Positions 7,461 through 14,246 of a stretch of DNA of 16,110 nucleotides are shown here, in pieces. The notes below the pieces were generated by a model. The model saw only the letters and a program-made list of their open reading frames with translations, searched no databases and had not been told where the DNA came from. Position 1 is the first letter of the stretch. The number at the start of each line of letters is the position of its first letter. A program made the position numbers and the translations under genes. This DNA comes from an uncultured Methanomassiliicoccales archaeon (GTDB lineage Archaea; Thermoplasmatota; Thermoplasmata; Methanomassiliicoccales; Methanomethylophilaceae): assembly GCA_934234005.1 (NCBI GenBank), contig CAKQHC010000027.1, positions 1-16,110 on the forward strand, read 5' to 3'.

Positions 7461-8324
7461 TTACTGCCTCATATTCTTACCGACGACGGCTATAACCTCG
7501 TTGATATATCTTGCTGCGAGTATGGATGTTATTCCTGCCGGATCTGCCGGAGGACAAACTTCTACGACATCGAAGCCCGCAAGTCTGTCTCCGATTTCGT
7601 TAATGACTTTTTTGACATCCATAGGCATAAGTCCGAACGGTTCGGGAGTTCCGGTTCCGGGAGCGAAAGCAGGGTCGATACCGTCTATGTCAACCGTAAG
7701 GTATATCCTTTCGTTCTTTACGGTCTCCAAGGCGGTTCTGATAGCTTTGGTTATGCCTGTTTCCATGATGTCATAGGAGCTGATGAACTGAACGGGATCG
7801 TCTCTGTCCAATTCTTCTTCTCCGATTGCACGGCACCCGAGCACGAACACATTTTCCAGACCGATGTGTTCCGCCGCACGCCTGGTGATGCACGCATGAC
7901 TGTTCGGGGTTCCGAGATATTCATCCCTGGAATCCAGATGTGCATCGATTGAAATCAACGCGATATCATCCTTTTCAAACTGTCTGATAATCGGGATGTT
8001 GATTGTATGCTCCCCGCCCATTGCGATTGTGAATTTGTTGTCGCGTATTGCCGGACCTACACAGAAGTCGACTTCGGAGAACATGTCTTCGGGCAATATG
8101 AAATCATCACAATTTCCGTAATCGCATACCGAGGGCAAATTTTGGTGTATGCCGTGTTCGAAATGAATTTCTTCAAAATTGTATGACGCCCGCCTTATCG
8201 CAGTGGGTGCCTCTCTCGCGCCTGCTTTGAAACAGGATGTGTGGTCGTACGGGATGCCGAATATGACGACATCCGCATCATTGTAATCAGCTTCTGCTCC
8301 GGCGTATCCGATCCCGTACGACAT
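7461..8324 (-). CDS. speB: Agmatinase / ureohydrolase family enzyme
   Basis: Predicted to hydrolyse agmatine to putrescine and urea using a binuclear manganese site. Over 287 residues the ureohydrolase motifs are clear: GGEHTIN, DAHLDSRDEY and DIDGIDPAFAPGTGTPEP, which carry the metal-binding His and Asp residues. The open frame extends upstream to 8468, but that part is out-of-frame aIF5A sequence of unlikely composition; the ATG at 8324 begins MSYGIGYAG, directly ahead of the conserved VVIFGIPYDHT strand. It starts 7 bases after the aIF5A stop, so the two are co-transcribed. Putrescine leads to spermidine, the donor for deoxyhypusine on aIF5A, which explains the pairing. Arginase or another guanidino-hydrolase specificity cannot be excluded by eye. 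Confidence 0.88.
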   Translation of the reverse strand: MSYGIGYAGAEADYNDADVVIFGIPYDHTSCFKAGAREAPTAIRRASYNFEEIHFEHGIHQNLPSVCDYGNCDDFILPEDMFSEVDFCVGPAIRDNKFTIAMGGEHTINIPIIRQFEKDDIALISIDAHLDSRDEYLGTPNSHACITRRAAEHIGLENVFVLGCRAIGEEELDRDDPVQFISSYDIMETGITKAIRTALETVKNERIYLTVDIDGIDPAFAPGTGTPEPFGLMPMDVKKVINEIGDRLAGFDVVEVCPPADPAGITSILAARYINEVIAVVGKNMRQ

Positions 8325-8331
8325 TCGATCA

Positions 8332-8727
8332 TCACAGGAATTTGTATCTTCCCATGGCGACGATGTACATGACTTCGTTGCCTTCGGAGATGTTCTGATC
8401 GGTATCCTCGTTCTTGGTGATGTAGACTTCTTCGAAAGTCTCGCTGTCCATGAGCTGAACCTCGTCACCGTTGATCGAGAGGATCTGTCCCTTTCTCTTG
8501 TCGATCATGGGCACATCGACTTTGGTGCTGACAGGTCCGACAAGGGACTTTTTGGCACCGGTGAAAATGCTCACGCAGTCAAGAACCGCTTTGGCGGATC
8601 CGTGTTTTCCGGGCTTGGAGGTGGTGATTTTCACGATTTTGCAAGGCTCGTCGTCAACGTTGACGTACCTTCCCTCTTTAAGCTCTCTGATCTCTTTCTT
8701 CTCGACGGGTTTGGACTCATCAGACAT
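8332..8727 (-). CDS. eif5A: Translation initiation factor 5A (aIF5A)
   Basis: aIF5A helps the ribosome through difficult peptide bonds and requires hypusine or deoxyhypusine. The 131-residue protein has the modification loop TSKPGKHGSAK with the target Lys41, followed by the SH3-like and OB-fold parts (VSTKVDVPMIDKRKGQILSI, then VQLMDSETFEEVYI). The length is normal for archaea. The ATG at 8727 has GGAAGGT (complement of 8734-8740) 6 bases upstream. It leads a two-gene unit with agmatinase, and its 5' leader appears structured. Confidence 0.95.
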   Translation of the reverse strand: MSDESKPVEKKEIRELKEGRYVNVDDEPCKIVKITTSKPGKHGSAKAVLDCVSIFTGAKKSLVGPVSTKVDVPMIDKRKGQILSINGDEVQLMDSETFEEVYITKNEDTDQNISEGNEVMYIVAMGRYKFL

Positions 8728-8867
8728 TTGTTTACCTTCCTATTGTGTTGTGTTCCGGATTTATGGCCGGAAGTTCACTCCCCTGGGGGAAGCGTTGATA
8801 TACAGGTCTGAAACGGACCTCATGTTATCGGTCGACTTTATAGGGACCTTATTTAATATGTTTATCG
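8728..8867 (-). promoter_or_regulatory. Promoter and structured leader of aIF5A-agmatinase
   Basis: Reading the minus strand, TATA-like elements TTAAATAA (8849-8856) and CTATAAAG (near 8837-8844) would start transcription around 8814-8826, giving a leader of about 90-100 bases. The leader can fold into AGGTCCG/CAGACCT (8804-8820, one G.T pair, 3-base loop) and TTCCGG/CCGGAA (8753-8772, 8-base loop); a tight TCCCC/GGGGA repeat lies between them at 8779-8790. GTTTATCG at 8860-8867, read on the + strand, lies just upstream of the TATA element. No protein-coding gene or recognised riboswitch is seen in the 258-base spacer. Confidence 0.45.
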
Positions 8868-8920
8868 TCTGAAAATCCCGTTTCAGAGATTGCGGCACGA
8901 TACGGATTTCAGGCTGCAGC

Positions 8921-8975
8921 GAAAAAGAAATACTGTTTCGGAGGCCGCCGCAGGCTGTTACGGGCCTACGGCGGC
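8921..8975 (-). terminator. Probable terminator downstream of nop5
   Basis: Eleven bases after the nop5 stop a long stem forms from GCCGCCG-C-AGGC (8944-8955) and GCCT-A-CGGCGGC (8964-8975), with one C.A mismatch and an 8-base loop. On the minus strand it is followed 13 bases later by the T-rich TTTCTTTTTC (complement of 8921-8930). The stem plus T-rich tract fits a transcription end separating nop5 from the aIF5A unit. Confidence 0.6.
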
Positions 8976-8985
8976 AGTCGTGTTT

Positions 8986-10119
8986 TCATTTTCTGTTCTG
9001 TCTGTTGTTCTTCGGTTTGCGGTTGCGCGGCTTCCCTTTCTTTTCCGGTTTTTTCGGAGGATCGGGATAGCGTTTCTTTATGTCCGCTACCTTTTTCATG
9101 AATTCGCCTTTGAGAACGTCTCCTCTGTATTCTCCGTGATACTGATCGATTTTTGCTGCAATCAGAATTTTTCCGGCAAGGGCTCTGGCTATCTTACCGC
9201 GTTGCCAATACGGTGCTTTGTGTATTTCCGGCTGTTGGTATATTACGCCGTGTTTGGGCCCCGGTTTTCCGGATCTCAGATGCCTGAACATGGCTTTCTC
9301 GGCACCCAGAAGCTGTACGGTTGACGACGGCAGGGAAGCAAGTCTTTCCAGTCCTCCTGCCAGAGAGATGAGTCTGGCGGCCAAGGGACCGCCCAGAATG
9401 CCGCAGATGTTGGGGCAGGTGTCCGAGACGATGGTTTCGATATATTCTTCGGTTCTGTTTTTGTCATCATAAAGGCGGCACAGAGTATCTGCGAGGTCCT
9501 GCATGGCACGGATGTCGTCGGGATGCATATCCGCACCTATGGATTCGATATCCAGGCCGAGTTCCTCTATAATCTGCTGTCTGTCGCCGTACCTCGCTAT
9601 AAGATCCGCGTATCTGTCGTCGCGGGCATGGTCTGCGAGTTCGGGAAAGTGCATTCCGTACCATTCATGCAGTCTTTCGTTGTAGAGATTTATTGTGGCT
9701 ATCTGATCGTCGAAATTACGTATGGCCTGTACCAAACTCTTGTCTCTGGGTATCGGTTCAGACGTTCTCAGTTTACCGAGGCCTATCATCGCTTCGTGCA
9801 TGAACGCATCGGTAAATCCGTAATCGGCCGCTTTTATGAAGGACGAATCGAACATTTCGGGTTTTCCCAATTCGGATTGGCGGCGGTCGCCGACAGCCAG
9901 TTTGCCGTCTGCGGTCGATGCCATTTCTTTCTCTTCGTCGAGAATGCCTCCTCTTTGCATAACGGCCAGTTTTTCGGCCACGGCATTCGCATCGTCGGGC
10001 ATCAGCGTGCTGCGGATTATACGGCCGGTTTTCAGGTCGCACAGAAATACTCCGAACCATTTTGTTATCAGTATGGGTGAAGCCAAAATATCACATTCCC
10101 ATAAGTTTGGAGATTTCAT
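8986..10119 (-). CDS. nop5: Nop5 (Nop56/58), C/D-box sRNP core protein
   Basis: Scaffold of the archaeal C/D-box RNP, bridging fibrillarin and L7Ae on guide RNAs for 2'-O-methylation of rRNA and tRNA. The Nop domain is unmistakable at about 232-325: SDTCPNICGILGGPLAARLI, then LPSSTVQLLGAEKAMFRHLR, PKHGVIYQQPEIHKAPYWQR and GKIARALAGKI. The N-terminal fibrillarin-binding region and coiled coil span about 15-230, and the tail (345-377) is very basic and Lys/Pro-rich, as in relatives. The start is uncertain: the ATG at 10119 overlaps the aldolase by 29 bases without a clear ribosome site, while a TTG at 10086, just after a GTGAT sequence, would start the protein nearer the family's first strand (ILITKWFGVFLCDL). 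Fibrillarin, the usual neighbour, is not in the window. Confidence 0.93.
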   Translation of the reverse strand: MKSPNLWECDILASPILITKWFGVFLCDLKTGRIIRSTLMPDDANAVAEKLAVMQRGGILDEEKEMASTADGKLAVGDRRQSELGKPEMFDSSFIKAADYGFTDAFMHEAMIGLGKLRTSEPIPRDKSLVQAIRNFDDQIATINLYNERLHEWYGMHFPELADHARDDRYADLIARYGDRQQIIEELGLDIESIGADMHPDDIRAMQDLADTLCRLYDDKNRTEEYIETIVSDTCPNICGILGGPLAARLISLAGGLERLASLPSSTVQLLGAEKAMFRHLRSGKPGPKHGVIYQQPEIHKAPYWQRGKIARALAGKILIAAKIDQYHGEYRGDVLKGEFMKKVADIKKRYPDPPKKPEKKGKPRNRKPKNNRQNRK

Positions 10120-10696
10120 CGGACGGAAGATCTTCGACGCTGCCTGCCAGTAATTGCAGAGCGGCCTGAAATTCCAGCTCTTCCATTCTGTTGTACGCTT
10201 CTTCTATGTTTCTGCCCTGTGTGAGTGCGCCGTGGCGGGCCATCAGCATGGCTTTCGAATCCGATTCAGATTCCACTGCTTCCACCAATTCTTCCGAGCC
10301 CGGCGTAAAGTAAGGAATCATCGGCACACGGCCCAACAGCAGAACGCCTTCGGGAGTAATGTTGCATTTCAGGGGTTCGTCCTTTACGGCGAGTGCAACG
10401 CAGTGCAACGGGTGGCAATGGACAACGGCATTTGTCTCAGGATTCTTTTTGTACAGGGCCAGGTGGAATCTGTGCTCGATAGACGGTTTGCCTTGGGACA
10501 GTATATCGCCTTCCAAAGTCAGTTTCACCATGTCTTCGGGAGACAGCAGACCTTTGTTGCGCCCGGACGGAGTTATTATGATTTCGCTGTCATTGATTCT
10601 CATACTCATATTTCCGCCGGCGGAAACGGTGAGTTTGCGGTCATAGAGCCTTTTGCAATATTCGGCGAGCTGTTCCCGGGCATACGTTTCGTTCAC
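10091..10696 (-). CDS. Class II aldolase (fuculose-1-phosphate aldolase-like)
   Basis: A 201-residue zinc aldolase of the FucA/AraD/MtnB superfamily. Visible are SAGGNMS (25-31, phosphate/substrate loop), TPSG (42-45), Glu74 in SIEHRFHLALY, equivalent to the catalytic Glu73 of E. coli FucA, and zinc ligands His93, His95 (HCH) and His155 (ARHGA). Being coupled to mtnA (GTG start, GTGA overlap with its stop), it probably cleaves a methylthioribulose- or 5-deoxyribulose-1-phosphate to DHAP plus an aldehyde, as in the DHAP shunt and in 5'-deoxyadenosine recycling. The related MtnB dehydratase is the alternative; the FucA-like glutamate context and HCHPLH motif favour an aldolase. Substrate assignment is inference from context. 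Confidence 0.85.
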   Translation of the reverse strand: MNETYAREQLAEYCKRLYDRKLTVSAGGNMSMRINDSEIIITPSGRNKGLLSPEDMVKLTLEGDILSQGKPSIEHRFHLALYKKNPETNAVVHCHPLHCVALAVKDEPLKCNITPEGVLLLGRVPMIPYFTPGSEELVEAVESESDSKAMLMARHGALTQGRNIEEAYNRMEELEFQAALQLLAGSVEDLPSDEISKLMGM

Positions 10697-11691
10697 TGCA
10701 TCACCTTGTGGATTTCGTCCGGCCTGAGGATTCCAACTTCCGTTATGAATCCCGTTACCATGGAGGCCGGTGTCACATCGAATGCCGGATTAAGTGCTTT
10801 GGAGCCTACGGGTGCGATGCGTACGCCGTTCATCATCGTAACCTCTTCTTCGGATCTCTGTTCGATAACGATGTCGTCGCCGGTTTTCGTCTTGAAGTCG
10901 AATGTGGATATGGGAGCGGCAACGTAGAACGGTATGCCGAAATGTTTGGCTGCGATGGCTTTATCGAATGTTCCGATTTTATTGGCAAAATCTCCGTTCG
11001 CAGCAATTCTGTCTGCACCGGTAATTATCATATCGACGCCTTTGGACATGTAGTATGCGGATGCTCCGTCTGGAATGATGGCATGGTCGATTCCCTCCTG
11101 ATTGAGTTCCCATGCGGTGAGCTGCATTCCCTGAAGGCGGGGTCTGGTTTCGGAAGCAAGAACTTTGAATCTTTTTCCCTGGGACCAGGCTTCGCGCATG
11201 GGCGCCAATGCGGTACCGACATCGACGGTAGCCAACGCGCCTGCGTTGCAGTGTGTCATCAGCGTCATACCGTCTTTAACCAGTTCTGCACCGTATTTTC
11301 CGATGAGAGTGCATTTGTCAACCATCATCTGTGCGTATTCATCCGCTGCCTTGACGGGGTCGTCGCCCTTCGAGAGTCTGTCGACCATGTAGTCCACCGC
11401 AAAGAAGAGATCGTTGGCCGTGGGTCTTGCAGCCTTTACGTATGCGGCCGCTTCCGTTATGTCACATCCGCGGAGGGCGGCCATGCACATGGCATATGCT
11501 GCCGTAGCTCCTATGGACGGCGCTCCGCGTGTGGTCATGTTGCGTATTGCCTCCGCAATGTCTTTGTAGTTATCGAACGAGACAAGAACAATTTCGGCCG
11601 GAAGGCATCTTTGGTCGATCATAGTTATCTTATCGTTTTCATACCAAACGGCCCTGATGTTGCAGGTTTTTCCATTAACGGTTGCCTTCAT
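10693..11691 (-). CDS. mtnA: S-methyl-5-thioribose-1-phosphate isomerase
   Basis: Isomerises methylthioribose-1-phosphate (or 5-deoxyribose-1-phosphate) to the ribulose form in methylthioadenosine or 5'-deoxyadenosine salvage. Hallmarks are TTRGAPSIGATAA, HCNAG with the catalytic cysteine, SETRPRLQGMQLTAWEL and TGADRIAANGDFANKIGT with the catalytic aspartate. That is the MtnA pattern; the eIF2B-like family, including archaeal ribose-1,5-bisphosphate isomerase, is related but differs in these motifs. The ATG at 11691 gives 332 residues and places the N-terminus about 25 residues before the conserved DQRCLP. Upstream in-frame ATGs at 11709 and 11736 are possible, but the one at 11736 overlaps a TATA-like element. 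The stop overlaps the aldolase start by 4 bases. Confidence 0.9.
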   Translation of the reverse strand: MKATVNGKTCNIRAVWYENDKITMIDQRCLPAEIVLVSFDNYKDIAEAIRNMTTRGAPSIGATAAYAMCMAALRGCDITEAAAYVKAARPTANDLFFAVDYMVDRLSKGDDPVKAADEYAQMMVDKCTLIGKYGAELVKDGMTLMTHCNAGALATVDVGTALAPMREAWSQGKRFKVLASETRPRLQGMQLTAWELNQEGIDHAIIPDGASAYYMSKGVDMIITGADRIAANGDFANKIGTFDKAIAAKHFGIPFYVAAPISTFDFKTKTGDDIVIEQRSEEEVTMMNGVRIAPVGSKALNPAFDVTPASMVTGFITEVGILRPDEIHKVMQ

Positions 11692-11737
11692 ACATATCCG
11701 TACGGACATTGTAGATAAAACGGTTGGTTCCGCCATT

Positions 11738-11788
11738 TTTGTATAATCGGGTTTAAGTACATGTTTGATTTATCGTTTATCGATAATT
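11738..11788. promoter_or_regulatory. Divergent promoter region with TTTATCG repeats
   Basis: The spacer between mtnA and the regulator holds TATA-like sequences for both directions: TTATACAAA read on the minus strand (about 11740-11748) for mtnA, and GTATAAT or GTTTAAG on the plus strand (about 11741-11757) for the regulator. A tandem TTTATCG TTTATCG (11769-11782) leads into the perfect palindrome TTATCGATAA (11777-11786), near the expected start of the regulator transcript. This is a good candidate operator, possibly for the adjacent regulator itself; the role is inference. Confidence 0.45.
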
Positions 11789-12553
11789 TTGGCTGACGGA
11801 CCGTTAATCGATTTCGAACTTTACTATACGACCGGAGGACTTGTGCAAGTTTCCAACGATGTTCGCAGAAGGATATTGAAGGAGCTTGAGAATACAGACC
11901 TGTCGCTGACGGATCTTTCGCGCATAGTCGGTAAGGCGCAGTCTACATTGTCGGTACATCTCGAGAAGATGATCGAAGACGGATTGATTACAGTCCATGA
12001 CGATCCCGAAGACAGCAGAAGGAAAATCTACTCTCTGATTTCATTACGTTTCGCCAGTTCAAAACAGCCCTCGGAAGAATCCATGGATATACTGCTGGGT
12101 AATCTGTCGAGTGTGGTAAAGTCGCCCGAAGACGTGGGAAGGGCAATACCGCATCTGCTGTTCTTGGGCTTGGACGCTCTCGGATTGTCCGTTGCCCCGA
12201 TGTCCGCCATGCTCGGAGGATTGCATGCTACGGCACTTGACGGAACGCTTTCCGCATCTACGCTTGAGGAGACTGTGGATAATGCCAGACGTTATTTTTC
12301 AAAAGTAGGTATGGGTGAAATCAGCATATTCTCCATGCAACCTTTGACTATTGTTCTGAAAAACGAATTCGCTATGACGGAATCGGCTTTGAAAGCATTA
12401 GGGTCGTATGTAATCGGATTTATATCCAAAATTCTCACAGATGCCTTCGACAAGAATTACTGTGTAACATCAAGCGAAGTGTTCGGACCGGAATGCAATT
12501 ACTTCAGATTCAGTATCGAACCCACCGCACGCAGGCCGCCGATTACGATTTGA
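11789..12553 (+). CDS. Winged-helix (ArsR-type) regulator with V4R-like domain, MsvR-like
   Basis: About 254 residues. The N-terminal part is an ArsR-type winged helix: NDVRRRILKELENTDLSLTD, then SRIVGKAQSTLSVHLEKMIE as the recognition helix, and a wing with DPEDSRRKIYSL. The C-terminal half resembles a V4R ligand/redox domain: ISIFSMQPLTIVLKNEFA, YVIGFISKIL, and a closing CVTSSEVFGPECNYFRFSIE with the only two cysteines of the protein. This arrangement matches the methanogen regulator MsvR, which uses V4R cysteines to sense redox state; identity with MsvR is not proven. The start is uncertain: TTG at 11765 or 11789, or GTG at 11843, which alone has a ribosome site (GGAGG, 11834-11838). It is divergent from mtnA and overlaps arfC tail to tail by 11 bases. 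Confidence 0.75.
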   Translation: MADGPLIDFELYYTTGGLVQVSNDVRRRILKELENTDLSLTDLSRIVGKAQSTLSVHLEKMIEDGLITVHDDPEDSRRKIYSLISLRFASSKQPSEESMDILLGNLSSVVKSPEDVGRAIPHLLFLGLDALGLSVAPMSAMLGGLHATALDGTLSASTLEETVDNARRYFSKVGMGEISIFSMQPLTIVLKNEFAMTESALKALGSYVIGFISKILTDAFDKNYCVTSSEVFGPECNYFRFSIEPTARRPPITI

Positions 12554-13196
12554 CATCGTATGTGAGTAAAGCTCCGTTACCCAGAATTTCGCAGTCTGTG
12601 AGAGTAAGTTCCAGACCCTTATCTTTGACCCAACCGTCCCCGTCGCAAGGTGTCGGAGCATCGGAGCCGCCGATTATCATCGATCCTACGAACACGGAAT
12701 AACGGTCGACAAGTCCGGAACGGAACAGATGGGATATTGTTTTGCCTCCGCCTTCCACCAAGATATTCTCTATACCTATTTCTTCGGCAAGATATTCGAA
12801 TGCTTTGGCAAGGTCTATCGTATCTTTTCCGGCGAATACAATCTCTTCGCAGTCTATTCCGTTTTCGTCATCCTCGGCCAGATCTTCGTTTCCTTCCAAT
12901 GTTATAATTACAGTTGGCGCCAAATCATCCAATACGCGTGCCGTGCGCGGAATACGCAGATGAGGATCTATCACAATACGAACGGGATTGGTGTCATAAT
13001 CCGCACCTTTGATGGTAAGGTGAGGGTCGTCTGCCGCAACTGTGCCTACGCCTACAAGAATTGCATCATACTTTTTTCTGAGCCCCTTGACGCGTACCAT
13101 ATCTTCGTCGGAGGATATTCTGACTTGTTTACGGTCTGTACCGGCTATTTTGCCGTCAGCGGACATTGCACAGTTGACGTGTATGAAAGGTCTCAT
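12543..13196 (-). CDS. arfC: 2,5-diamino-6-ribosylamino-pyrimidinone 5'-phosphate reductase (RibD C-terminal family)
   Basis: NAD(P)H-dependent reduction of the ribosylamino side chain in archaeal (and fungal RIB7-type) riboflavin synthesis, which also supplies the precursor for F420 and flavins. Over 217 residues the RibD reductase-domain motifs are present: NCAMSADGKIAG (8-19), LVGVGTVAADDPHLT (47-61), NPVRIVIDP (70-78), and the nucleotide-binding VEGGGKTISHLFRSGLVD (147-164). There is no deaminase domain, as expected for archaeal stand-alone enzymes. The ATG at 13196 overlaps the rtcA stop (ATGA), so it is translated from the rtcA transcript. Confidence 0.88.
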   Translation of the reverse strand: MRPFIHVNCAMSADGKIAGTDRKQVRISSDEDMVRVKGLRKKYDAILVGVGTVAADDPHLTIKGADYDTNPVRIVIDPHLRIPRTARVLDDLAPTVIITLEGNEDLAEDDENGIDCEEIVFAGKDTIDLAKAFEYLAEEIGIENILVEGGGKTISHLFRSGLVDRYSVFVGSMIIGGSDAPTPCDGDGWVKDKGLELTLTDCEILGNGALLTYDVKS

Positions 13197-14215
13197 TGAT
13201 TGGGCATTACGGAGAACTTGTATAGGTTTTTCTGTCTCTCGACACCGAATGAAACATTCAGGAATGATTCCAGAGTATCCATTTGGCTGAGCAGATGTTT
13301 GCTTATACGTGATACTGTGAAACCGCTTTTGCCGGTTGCCATGGCCATGTACGGAAGCAATTGGTCTGCGGTATGTACGTCCATTGTTGCCCCGCTTTTT
13401 ATTTCCATCATCAGATCGTTGGCGGCTACTTCTGCCGTATATGCCGCGGAATGGCCGCGCGACGTAAGGCCGTTGCTGCCCAGCATTCCGTTTTCGAATT
13501 CTGCCGTGAGAACGATTCCGGCTCCGCGTGAATCACCATACGTCTTCTGCACGTCGATTTCAACATCCAGAGGTTCCAAAGTTGCTTTGCAACTGTCAAC
13601 CATTTCTTTAGAAATCCAATCGGAAAGGCGCTGACTGAAACACACTCCGCGTATGCATTTGAGATCACCCAAATCTGAAATGTCCATCGGGGCAATTTCG
13701 CCAATTGGATCCAATGTTGCTATTGCTCTTCCGCCGCCTTGCGGATAAAATCCGCGGTTAATCATGCGTACATTGGCATTTATTCCCATGCGATGCATCA
13801 GCGGAAAAAGAAGATGCTGGTACGAATCAATCGGCGGGGCCCACATGACATTGGTGCCGCCGCTTACATCAACGGTGAGGCGGTCATCAAATCTGCGGGC
13901 TGCCAGAAGCATGGCCTGAAGAACTAAGCTGACACTTCCCGCAGTTCCGATATCTATTGTAATATCATTATTCTGCTCATTACCCGGGATAATAGTGAGT
14001 TCTCTTGAACCGACTACATTTCCCTTTACTGTAGATCCGGCCATTTGCGCTACTGCTTTTACTGCAGCACAGTGCTGTTTGGATAAACCGTTTGTAGGTC
14101 TGTGTTCGCGTATACGCGTAAGGGTAGTAGTTTGACCTGTGACGGTAGCCATGGCTACAGAAGTGCGGACCATCTGACCGCCACCTTCGCCACGGGAACC
14201 GTCAATTTCAATCAT
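13193..14215 (-). CDS. rtcA: RNA 3'-terminal phosphate cyclase
   Basis: RtcA uses ATP to convert RNA 3'-phosphates to 2',3'-cyclic phosphates, acting in RNA repair or processing. The 340-residue protein is full length and collinear with the family: IDGSRGEGGGQMVRTSVAMA at the N-terminus, REHRPTNGLSKQH, GFYPQGGGRA (155-164), and DVHTADQLLPYMAMA with the nucleotidyl-accepting His281. These distinguish it from the Rcl1 group, which lacks the catalytic histidine. The ATG at 14215 lies 24 bases past the T7 tract that follows tRNA-Gly, and a TATA-like stretch overlapping that tract could give a nearly leaderless transcript. It overlaps arfC by 4 bases downstream. Confidence 0.93.
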   Translation of the reverse strand: MIEIDGSRGEGGGQMVRTSVAMATVTGQTTTLTRIREHRPTNGLSKQHCAAVKAVAQMAGSTVKGNVVGSRELTIIPGNEQNNDITIDIGTAGSVSLVLQAMLLAARRFDDRLTVDVSGGTNVMWAPPIDSYQHLLFPLMHRMGINANVRMINRGFYPQGGGRAIATLDPIGEIAPMDISDLGDLKCIRGVCFSQRLSDWISKEMVDSCKATLEPLDVEIDVQKTYGDSRGAGIVLTAEFENGMLGSNGLTSRGHSAAYTAEVAANDLMMEIKSGATMDVHTADQLLPYMAMATGKSGFTVSRISKHLLSQMDTLESFLNVSFGVERQKNLYKFSVMPNQ

Positions 14216-14239
14216 ATTTGCTCGTAAAGTGCTTATTGT

Positions 14240-14246
14240 AAAAAAA
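14240..14246 (-). terminator. T7 tract ending the tRNA-Gly transcript
   Basis: Seven consecutive T residues on the minus strand begin directly after the encoded CCA of the tRNA. A bare T-run is a normal terminator for archaeal tRNA genes. The same AT-rich stretch may also serve as promoter element for rtcA. Confidence 0.6.

Noticed and set aside
8325..8468. N-terminal extension of agmatinase
   Set aside because: These 48 codons are an out-of-frame reading of aIF5A, rich in Ser/Thr/Arg; the family N-terminus fits the ATG at 8324.
8779..8790. Short G/C palindrome TCCCC/GGGGA
   Set aside because: The loop is only two bases, too tight for a confident hairpin by itself; kept only as a part of the leader description.
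8890..9324. Plus-strand 144-codon frame over the end of nop5
   Set aside because: Phe/Val/Arg-rich shadow of the lysine-rich nop5 tail with no ribosome site or domain.
10708..11718. 336-codon plus-strand frame opposite mtnA
   Set aside because: Cys/His/Tyr-rich translation typical of antisense; the minus strand carries all MtnA hallmarks.
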